A DNA stretch of 39,226 nucleotides from Gammaproteobacteria bacterium (GTDB lineage Bacteria > Pseudomonadota > Gammaproteobacteria > Pseudomonadales > CAMLJR01): NCBI GenBank assembly GCA_029265075.1, contig JAJUJZ010000012.1, positions 1 to 39,226 on the forward strand, given 5' to 3'. Below, one piece after another: positions 33,560 through 39,226 of this stretch (its first letter is position 1; the number at the start of each line of letters is the position of its first letter). The translations under genes were made by a program, and so were the position numbers. Below the pieces are notes generated by a model. It made no database searches and was not told the DNA's origin. It saw only the letters and a list, made by a program, of their open reading frames with translations.

Positions 33560-35236
33560 ATGAGCGAAAGCTTTGCCGAACTTTTTGAAGAAAGTCTGAA
33601 AACCATCGAGATGCATCCCGGTTCGATCGTAACCGGCGTTGTAATCGATATCGACGACGACTGGGTAACGGTGCATGCCGGCCTCAAGTCCGAAGGCATC
33701 ATCCCCCGCAGCCAGTTCGAGAACGAGCGCGGCGAGTTCAGCCTGCAGATCGGCGACGAAGTGCAGGTAGCGCTGGAAGCAGTCGAAGACGGCTGGGGCG
33801 AAACCCGTCTGTCGCGCGAGAAGGCAAAGCGCGCCGAAGCGTGGAAAGAGCTCGAGAAAGCCTTCGAAGCCGAAGCCGTGGTCAAGGGTGTTATCAATGG
33901 CAAGGTCAAGGGTGGCTTTACCGTCGACGTGAACAGCATCCGTGCATTTCTGCCGGGCTCGCTGGTTGACGTACGTCCGGTACGTGACACCACTCACCTG
34001 GAAGGCAAAGAGCTCGACTTCAAGGTCATCAAGCTCGACCAGAAGCGCAACAACGTTGTGGTTTCGCGTCGTGCCGTTCTGGAGCAGGCCAACAGTGCAG
34101 AGCGCGAAGCGCTGCTCGCTGCCCTGCAGGAAGGCATGGCGGTCAAGGGCATCGTCAAGAACCTCACCGATTACGGTGCGTTCGTTGATCTGGGCGGCGT
34201 CGATGGTCTGCTGCACATCACCGACATGGCCTGGAAGCGCATCAAGCATCCGAGCGAGATCGTCAACGTCGGCGATGAGATCGAAGTCAAGATCCTCAAG
34301 TTCGACCGCGAGCGCAACCGCGTATCGCTGGGCCTGAAGCAGCTGGGCGCAGATCCGTGGGTTGAGATCACCCGCCGCTATCCGGAAGGCACCCGCGTCA
34401 AGGCGCGCGTCACCAACCTCACCGACTACGGCTGCTTCGCTGAGCTGGAAGAGGGTGTGGAAGGCCTGGTGCACGTCTCCGAGATGGACTGGACCAACAA
34501 AAACATCCACCCGTCGAAAGTTGTTCAGGTTGGCGACGAAGTGGAAGTCATGGTGCTGGACATCGACGAAGAGCGTCGTCGCATCTCGCTCGGCATCAAG
34601 CAGTGCCAGGAGAACCCGTGGGATGCATTCGCGCGGCAGTATGCCAAGGGCGACCGCATCACCGGTGCCATCAAGTCGATCACCGATTTCGGTATCTTCA
34701 TCGGCCTGGAAGGCAACATCGACGGTCTGGTGCACCTCTCCGATATCTCCTGGAACGAGAGCGGCGAAGAAGCCGTTCGCAAGTTCAAGAAAGGCGACGA
34801 GATCGAGACGGTCATCCTGTCGATCGATCCGGAGCGCGAACGTATTTCGCTGGGCATCAAGCAGCTTGAAACCGATCCGTTCACGACCTACGTCTCGCTG
34901 AACGATAAGGGTTCGGTTATCAAGGGCGTGGTTAAGGAAGTTGAACCGAAAGCCGCCGTCATCACCCTCGCTGACGAGGTTGAAGGTGTGCTGAAGGCCT
35001 CCGAAATCAGTCGTGACAAGGTTGAAGATGCACGCAACGCACTGAAAGCTGGCGACGAAATCGAAGCGAAAATCATCAGCGTGGATCGCAAGAACCGCGT
35101 TATCTCGCTGTCGATCAAGTCGAAGGACGTAGAAGACGAGAAGGAAGCCGTGCGGTCGCACCGCGAGCAGGAGGCTGAACAGGCACCTGCTACTACGATC
35201 GGTGACCTGATCAAGCAGCAGATGCAGAACCAGTAA
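33560..35236 (+). CDS. rpsA: 30S ribosomal protein S1
   Basis: 558 residues with six S1 RNA-binding domains. Each contains the typical GxVxxxxDYGxFVxLG-type strand (for example [20 protein letters not shown]) and a DxxxxRxSLGxK ending. S1 unfolds mRNA on the ribosome for translation initiation. ATG 33560 starts [13 protein letters not shown] as in other gammaproteobacteria; the open frame upstream to 33434 is the leader. A terminator-like hairpin follows. Confidence 0.98.
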   Translation: MSESFAELFEESLKTIEMHPGSIVTGVVIDIDDDWVTVHAGLKSEGIIPRSQFENERGEFSLQIGDEVQVALEAVEDGWGETRLSREKAKRAEAWKELEKAFEAEAVVKGVINGKVKGGFTVDVNSIRAFLPGSLVDVRPVRDTTHLEGKELDFKVIKLDQKRNNVVVSRRAVLEQANSAEREALLAALQEGMAVKGIVKNLTDYGAFVDLGGVDGLLHITDMAWKRIKHPSEIVNVGDEIEVKILKFDRERNRVSLGLKQLGADPWVEITRRYPEGTRVKARVTNLTDYGCFAELEEGVEGLVHVSEMDWTNKNIHPSKVVQVGDEVEVMVLDIDEERRRISLGIKQCQENPWDAFARQYAKGDRITGAIKSITDFGIFIGLEGNIDGLVHLSDISWNESGEEAVRKFKKGDEIETVILSIDPERERISLGIKQLETDPFTTYVSLNDKGSVIKGVVKEVEPKAAVITLADEVEGVLKASEISRDKVEDARNALKAGDEIEAKIISVDRKNRVISLSIKSKDVEDEKEAVRSHREQEAEQAPATTIGDLIKQQMQNQ

Positions 35237-35245
35237 GGTTCTGCC

Positions 35246-35280
35246 GGTCGCCACGGCGCAGGCTGTGGCGACCTTGCTTG
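35246..35280 (+). terminator. Terminator-like hairpin after rpsA
   Basis: GGTCGCCAC (35246-35254) pairs with GTGGCGACC (35265-35273), a 9-bp stem with a ten-base loop, followed by TTGCTTG. The T run is imperfect, so it may be only partly effective before ihfB. Confidence 0.5.
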
Positions 35281-35346
35281 TGCGTCCCGCGTCACTGTGC
35301 TATCGAGTCAGTTGGCTGTTTAGTCAGTAGATAAAAGGGGATAAGC

Positions 35347-35640
35347 ATGACCAAGTCCGAATTGATCGAACGCATTGCCGCCCGTCAGACCCAGCTGTCC
35401 CTGAAGGACGTTGAGCTGGCCGTCAAAGCGGTGCTGGAGCAGATGTCGCAGACTCTTGCTGCCGGTGAGCGTATCGAGATCCGCGGCTTCGGCAGCTTCA
35501 CTCTCCATTACCGTGAGCCGCGCCTTGGGCGTAACCCCAAAACCGGCGAAACGGTACAATTGGCCGGCAAGTACGTGCCGCATTTCAAACCAGGCAAGGA
35601 GCTGCGCGAGCGCGTGAACATGAGTCTCCAGTCGGCCTGA
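35347..35640 (+). CDS. ihfB: Integration host factor subunit beta
   Basis: A 97-residue DNA-bending protein of the HU/IHF family. [11 protein letters not shown] at the start, [22 protein letters not shown] with the intercalating P64 at the arm tip, and the closing [15 protein letters not shown]. It pairs with IhfA. AAAAGGGG precedes the start. Host IHF could also serve the tyrosine integrase of this window, as in lambda. Confidence 0.98.
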   Translation: MTKSELIERIAARQTQLSLKDVELAVKAVLEQMSQTLAAGERIEIRGFGSFTLHYREPRLGRNPKTGETVQLAGKYVPHFKPGKELRERVNMSLQSA

Positions 35641-35676
35641 AGGGCGCTGGAAGTGCATTGCCTTGGTTTTCGTGAA

Positions 35677-35707
35677 ACGGTATGGTCCAGCGACCATGCC
35701 GTTTTTT
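35677..35707 (+). terminator. Strong terminator after ihfB
   Basis: ACGGTATGGTC (35677-35687) pairs with GACCATGCCGT (35692-35702), an 11-bp stem with one G-U pair and loop CAGC. It is followed by T6ATT. Confidence 0.85.
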
Positions 35708-35753
35708 ATTTTCTCTCCACAAGGAGTGGTGAGTTGAACAATAAGGTGGCTGC

Positions 35754-36053
35754 ATGCGGCTGATACGGCGTCTGATGATAGCCGTGGTTCTGCTGCTGGT
35801 GCTGGTGCTGGGACTGCTGTTTACGTTGCAGAACAGCGTACCGGTTCCGATTGACTTACTGGTGGTGCAGCTGACGGAGCGCCCGCTTGCGGTCTGGGTG
35901 CTGACAGCATTTGCGCTGGGTGGTTTTCTCGGCGTTCTGGTGAGCAGTGTCGCACTGATCCGCCTGCAGAGCAGCCGTGCGCGGCTCAGGCGGCGACTGG
36001 AGCGCCTGGAAAAGAGCACAGCTCCCGCTTCAACCATGCCGGTTGTTCAGTGA
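35754..36053 (+). CDS. lapA: Lipopolysaccharide assembly protein LapA
   Basis: 99 residues. Two membrane helices (about 7-26 and 45-66) surround a short periplasmic segment with the family motif FTLQNSVPVPIDLL. The basic cytoplasmic tail (RARLRRRLERLEK) follows. LapA works with LapB to control LpxC turnover and LPS output. AAGGTGG seven bases upstream is a good ribosome binding site. lapB starts five bases downstream. Confidence 0.93.
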   Translation: MRLIRRLMIAVVLLLVLVLGLLFTLQNSVPVPIDLLVVQLTERPLAVWVLTAFALGGFLGVLVSSVALIRLQSSRARLRRRLERLEKSTAPASTMPVVQ

Positions 36054-36057
36054 TCTG

Positions 36058-37260
36058 ATGACGCCCATCTTTGAGTTTCTGCTGGTTTTCAGTGCCATTG
36101 GCTGCGGCTGGCTGCTTGGTCGCTACGCCAGTGGCGGACTGCCGTTCAGCGAAGGTCATGCGCAGGCCTACCGGCAGTATTACAGCGGACTCAACTTCCT
36201 CCTCAACGACAAACCTGACGAGGCAATCGACGCCTTTACCAGATCGTTGCCGGTGACGCCTGAAACCTTCGAGACACACCTTGCGCTCGGCAACATGCTG
36301 CGCACCAAGGGCGCCGTGGAACAGGCGATCCACATTCACCAGAACCTGCTGGCGCGCCCCGATCTGCCGCCGGCACGGTTGCAGCAGGCTCACCTCGAGC
36401 TGGCCCGCGACTTTATCAGGGCGGGGCTCTACGATCGTGCCGAGAGCCTTCTGCTGGAACTGGTTCAGCAATCCGAAGAGCTGAGGCCGGTCTGCCTGCG
36501 GCATCTGGTGGAGATTTACCAGGCAGAGCGGGAGTGGGGGAAAGCGATCGAAGCGGGCAGCAAGCTGCTGCCACGTCGCAATATCTTTCTCAGCGCTCCC
36601 TACCCGGACCCGACGCTGGAACAAGCGCTGGCGCACTACCATTGCGAGCTCGCGCAGACCGCAGCAGAGCGGGGCGAGTTCGACGAAGCACGGCGAGAAG
36701 TGAAAAATGCCCTGCGGCGCGACAAAAACAGCGTGCGCGCCTCGCTCCTGCAGGGCGAGATCGAGTATCGGGCGGGCAACTATCAGCGCGCTATCGATGC
36801 CCTGATGCGCGTACGCGAACAGCAGCCAGCGATGGTACCCGAGCTGCTGCCACTGCTGCGCGACTGCTTCGACGCCACCGGCAAGCGACCCAAGTTGCGG
36901 CAGCTGCTGGAGGAGTGTCTGGAGCAGGCACCAGCATCCCGGCTGGTAGTCGCCATCGCTGAAGAGATTACGCTGCAGGAAAGCAGCGAGGCAGCGCTCG
37001 AGTTTCTTACCGCACAGGTGCGTCTGCGTCCGACGTTGCGCAGCCTGCTGGCGGCGACGCGCTGCTACCGTGAGACGCGTGCCGATGTGCCCGCGGGGCC
37101 AGTGGCTGTGCTGCAGACCGCTCTCGAAAAGCTGGTCGCCTCCAAGGCGACGTATCGCTGCACCAGTTGCGGCTTTTCCGGGCGGCAGCTGCACTGGCTC
37201 TGTCCACGGTGCAAGAGCTGGAATACTGTGCAGCCCATTCTTGGCGTGGAAGGCGACTGA
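36058..37260 (+). CDS. lapB: Lipopolysaccharide assembly protein LapB (YciM)
   Basis: 400 residues. One N-terminal membrane helix ([20 protein letters not shown]) is followed by about nine TPR repeats (from [20 protein letters not shown] on). The C-terminal rubredoxin-type metal site has C368, C371, C382 and C385. LapB recruits LpxC to FtsH for degradation and organises LPS synthesis. ATG 36058 has no ribosome binding site of its own and is probably coupled to lapA. Confidence 0.95.
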   Translation: MTPIFEFLLVFSAIGCGWLLGRYASGGLPFSEGHAQAYRQYYSGLNFLLNDKPDEAIDAFTRSLPVTPETFETHLALGNMLRTKGAVEQAIHIHQNLLARPDLPPARLQQAHLELARDFIRAGLYDRAESLLLELVQQSEELRPVCLRHLVEIYQAEREWGKAIEAGSKLLPRRNIFLSAPYPDPTLEQALAHYHCELAQTAAERGEFDEARREVKNALRRDKNSVRASLLQGEIEYRAGNYQRAIDALMRVREQQPAMVPELLPLLRDCFDATGKRPKLRQLLEECLEQAPASRLVVAIAEEITLQESSEAALEFLTAQVRLRPTLRSLLAATRCYRETRADVPAGPVAVLQTALEKLVASKATYRCTSCGFSGRQLHWLCPRCKSWNTVQPILGVEGD

Positions 37261-37283
37261 CCCCACGCCGTTCCGAGGTAGTT

Positions 37284-37991
37284 ATGAACAAATCACCCGT
37301 TGTCGTGGCGCTGGACTACAGCAGTCGCGAGCAGGCCGAGGCGCTCGCCGCCCAGCTCGATCCCGCCAGATGCCGCGTAAAGATAGGCAAGGAACTGTTC
37401 ACACGCAGCGGCCCGGAGCTGGTGCGCAGTCTGCAGGGGGCTGGTTTTGAGCTTTTTCTGGATCTCAAATTTCACGATATTCCCAACACCGTCGCTGCCG
37501 CGGTGACGGCGGCGGCCGAACTCGGCGTATGGATGGTCAACGTTCATGCCACAGGTGGTCCCGCCATGATGACGGCGGCGCGGGAAGCCCTGCGCCCCTT
37601 CGGCGCTGATGCGCCGCTGCTGATCGCCGTAACGGTGCTTACCAGTATGGATCGGTCGCAGCTGGCGGCTACCGGCATTGATGCAGAACCGGCCGAGCAA
37701 GTGAGCCGGCTGGCGCGGCTTGCTCAGGAGTGCGGCCTCGACGGCGTAGTCTGCTCAGCGCAGGAGGCGCCGCAGCTGCGCAGCGAGCGGGGCAGTGAGT
37801 TCGTGCTGGTGACGCCCGGTATCCGGCCCGCCTCAGCAGCCGCTGACGACCAGCAGCGCATCGCCACGCCGGCCGCGGCGCTGGCTAATGGCAGTCATTA
37901 TCTCGTGATTGGGCGACCAATTACCCGAAACGAGAATCCGGCCGCAGCACTGGCGTCGATTATGTCTGAAATCGGAGTTGGCAACGCCTGA
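37284..37991 (+). CDS. pyrF: Orotidine 5'-phosphate decarboxylase
   Basis: A 235-residue TIM barrel. Catalytic residues D11, K33 and D60-K62-D65 ([12 protein letters not shown]), with the closing phosphate loop [13 protein letters not shown]. It makes UMP, the last step of pyrimidine synthesis. GAGG precedes ATG 37284; the frame upstream overlaps lapB and is not coding. lapB-pyrF adjacency is typical of gammaproteobacteria. Confidence 0.97.
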   Translation: MNKSPVVVALDYSSREQAEALAAQLDPARCRVKIGKELFTRSGPELVRSLQGAGFELFLDLKFHDIPNTVAAAVTAAAELGVWMVNVHATGGPAMMTAAREALRPFGADAPLLIAVTVLTSMDRSQLAATGIDAEPAEQVSRLARLAQECGLDGVVCSAQEAPQLRSERGSEFVLVTPGIRPASAAADDQQRIATPAAALANGSHYLVIGRPITRNENPAAALASIMSEIGVGNA

Positions 37992-38009
37992 GCTGGCCAG
38001 TAGGCTTGC

Positions 38010-38049
38010 GGCTGACCTCGCGGCGCTCCACAGCAAGGCCAGGTCAGCC
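38010..38049 (+). terminator. Long-loop inverted repeat between pyrF and the comEA-like gene
   Basis: GGCTGACCT (38010-38018) pairs with AGGTCAGCC (38041-38049) around a 22-base loop. There is no T run, so terminator function is uncertain; it may instead be a leader fold or operator. Confidence 0.3.
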
Positions 38050-38079
38050 CTTCAACCCACTTTCACAAGGATCTGTGAA

Positions 38080-38358
38080 ATGAATATGAAACGGACAATT
38101 CGTCATTTGCTGCTTGCTTCTGCGCTGGCTGGTGCTGCCAGTGTCTGGGCCGCCGACGCCCCACAGCCGATCAATATCAACACGGCCACTGCCGAAGAGC
38201 TCGTCCAGCTCGATGGCGTCGGGCCGGCGAAGGCTCAGGCAATCGTTGCCTGGCGCGAGCAGAACGGACCTTTCAAGGCTGCTGCCCAGCTGACCGAAGT
38301 GCGTGGCATTGGCGAAAAGCTTGTCGAAGCCAATCGCGACCGTATCACCCTTAAGTGA
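38080..38358 (+). CDS. ComEA-like exported helix-hairpin-helix DNA-binding protein
   Basis: 92 residues. A signal peptide (about 1-24, ending SVWAADA) is followed by ININTATAEELVQLDGVG and two helix-hairpin-helix motifs (LDGVGPAKAQAIV; VRGIGEKLVEAN). ComEA proteins bind incoming DNA in the periplasm during natural transformation. This is the short, membrane-free form common in gammaproteobacteria. AAGGA lies about nine bases before ATG 38080; ATG 38086 is an alternative. Confidence 0.9.
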   Translation: MNMKRTIRHLLLASALAGAASVWAADAPQPININTATAEELVQLDGVGPAKAQAIVAWREQNGPFKAAAQLTEVRGIGEKLVEANRDRITLK

Positions 38359-38364
38359 GGGAGC

Positions 38365-38391
38365 GGGCGGCGGCCCTCGTGACCGTCGCCC
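38365..38391 (+). terminator. GC-rich hairpin after the comEA-like gene
   Basis: GGGCGGCGG (38365-38373) pairs with CCGTCGCCC (38383-38391) with one G-U pair. There is no T run downstream, so only a weak terminator call is possible. Confidence 0.35.
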
Positions 38392-38487
38392 ACTCTGCCT
38401 CTGCAGGCAAGCTCACTTCTGCCCATTCTGCCGAACCTGCGGCATCCGCCACCTGTCCCATCAGATATTCGACAGGGAGGACCCGCA

Positions 38488-38868
38488 ATGACCATTCGTC
38501 AAGCCGTCTCAGCTGCGATAGCGGCTTTGCTGATCAATACCGTGCCCGCTACGCTGGCGCACGATCATGCCGGTGCCGAAGCGCAGGATGAGAATCCGCG
38601 ACCAATCCGCCAAGAGCGCGGGGATTCGCAGGAGGCTGTCACCGAGGATGACAAGCAGGAGGGCGAAGCGATAAACGAGGAAATTGAAGAGCGTTGGGAG
38701 CGCGAGCTGGAAGCACGTCCTACAGAGCAGGAAAAAAGTAGGGTCTCGCGCTTGCCCGGTCGGGCCGCAGGGTATTCAGAGTGCGACGGCGCCTTCATTG
38801 CTGTCGCTGCATCTTCCTCTTATGAGATCTGTCGGTCGGTAAGCTGTGCAGTCAAAACGATCCCGTAA
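38488..38868 (+). CDS. Exported charged protein of unknown function
   Basis: 126 residues. The signal peptide (MTIRQAVSAAIAALLINTVP and on to about residue 24) is followed by a strongly charged, Glu-rich helical region (about 28-85) and a different C-terminal part with three Cys (SECDGAF...SYEICRSVSCAV). GGGAGG upstream supports ATG 38488. I do not recognise a family. The change in composition near residue 87 could mean two domains, or that the last third is read out of its ancestral frame. Confidence 0.55.
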   Translation: MTIRQAVSAAIAALLINTVPATLAHDHAGAEAQDENPRPIRQERGDSQEAVTEDDKQEGEAINEEIEERWERELEARPTEQEKSRVSRLPGRAAGYSECDGAFIAVAASSSYEICRSVSCAVKTIP

Positions 38869-39090
38869 GTGGGTGTTTGCGCGCGGCAACAATTGAATAC
38901 TTGCGTCCCCTGCTGAAATGGAGCGTTTCGGTGTTGCGAAATTTTCGGGGGGGCAACGTGGCCGCATGGGTCATCTGGAGATCATGCAGCAGAACTTCCT
39001 GCAGGGGCATGTGCTGCCAGGGCTGAGCGTCCCCAACTCCGGCTGCCGCGAGATCCGCAGCTGTCATCGAAGCACTGGTCGCCAGAACGC
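38869..39090. other. Intergenic stretch before the tRNA-Asn terminator
   Basis: No gene is supported. A 71-codon minus-strand frame (38852-39067) overlaps the 3' end of the exported-protein gene and has no recognisable content. Confidence 0.4.
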
Positions 39091-39116
39091 AAAACGGCCG
39101 CCCGGAGGCAGCCGTT
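39091..39116 (-). terminator. Terminator downstream of tRNA-Asn, minus strand
   Basis: On the minus strand AACGGC-x-GCC pairs with GGC-x-GCCGTT, 39116 down to 39093, with one mismatch and a short loop. It is followed by TTTTGCG. The T run lies on the minus-strand side, so it ends the tRNA-Asn transcript. Confidence 0.6.
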
Positions 39117-39178
39117 ATGTGAGGACTTAAGAACCGGTTCCAGGACAGGAGCCGCTCGTGCTTCTTAAGCCGTTGATT

Positions 39179-39226
39179 TGGCTCCGCCTGCTGGGCTCGA
39201 ACCAGCGACCCACTGATTAACAGTCA
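39179..39226 (-). tRNA. tRNA-Asn(GTT), 3' part, cut by the window end
   Basis: The minus strand reads TGACTGTTAATCA (anticodon loop with GTT), GGGTCGC, the T arm GGTTCGAGCC, the acceptor strand GGCGGA, discriminator G and encoded CCA (39181-39179). The 5' half lies beyond 39226. The anticodon stem-loop and TTCGAGC loop match tRNA-Asn of other gammaproteobacteria. Confidence 0.9.

Noticed and set aside
33425-35254. 609-codon open frame antisense to rpsA
   Set aside because: It mirrors the strongly biased codons of rpsA and contains no recognisable domain; the sense strand is unmistakably S1.
35986-37266. 426-codon frame antisense to lapB
   Set aside because: A shadow of lapB with no recognisable motif.
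1-39226. CRISPR array
   Set aside because: No series of regularly spaced identical repeats was seen; the only short tandem repeats are those listed.

Overview
The window is GC-rich chromosomal DNA of a gammaproteobacterium that is neither enteric nor a typical Pseudomonas. The diagnostic part is the block gyrA-serC-pheA-hisC-tyrA-aroA-cmk-rpsA-ihfB-lapA-lapB-pyrF, preceded by mtaD-ubiG-mupP-yciK. This gene order is known from Pseudomonas and its relatives. tyrA and aroA are separate genes here, although they remain in the same reading frame. No species can be assigned from sequence reading alone.

Region 1 (1-3754) is the right end of an integrated element, less GC-rich than the rest. It holds the 3' end of an IS3-family insertion sequence, a strongly folded non-coding stretch with an intrinsic terminator, a winged-helix DNA-binding protein, an AlpA/excisionase-like regulator, a divergent ribbon-helix-helix protein, and a tyrosine integrase. 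Its boundary is a 3' fragment of a tRNA-Arg(CCG) gene at 3707-3754, followed by that tRNA's own terminator. The left end and the intact tRNA lie outside the window.

Region 2 (3755-8430) begins with five consecutive small hairpins. It continues with a DUF421 membrane protein and a MarR regulator. Divergent to these is a possible catabolic unit: a LigW-like aromatic-acid decarboxylase, a formaldehyde-dehydrogenase-like zinc alcohol dehydrogenase, and a small membrane-protein gene interrupted by an in-frame amber codon.

Region 3 (8440-16136) holds pdxJ, a periplasmic cyclophilin and an SH3/anchor protein on the minus strand, then a YciI protein and a VC0807-family membrane protein. Divergent to these run rnm-yciO and scpA-scpB-rluB (RNA turnover, a YrdC-like protein, chromosome condensation and 23S rRNA modification).

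Region 4 (16157-20305) contains a divergent pair: a GNAT acetyltransferase fused to a C39-like peptidase, and a RimK-type ATP-grasp ligase. Such pairs are conserved, but their substrate is not known to me. A secreted SMP-30/gluconolactonase-like beta-propeller follows.

Region 5 (20312-37991) is the housekeeping core. On the minus strand it carries yciK-mupP-ubiG-mtaD (cell-wall sugar recycling, ubiquinone synthesis, nucleoside salvage). On the plus strand it carries gyrA and the serine/aromatic amino-acid operon, then cmk, rpsA with a folded leader, ihfB, lapA-lapB (control of LPS synthesis) and pyrF. The window ends with a ComEA-like secreted helix-hairpin-helix protein, an unrecognised exported charged protein, and a truncated tRNA-Asn on the minus strand.
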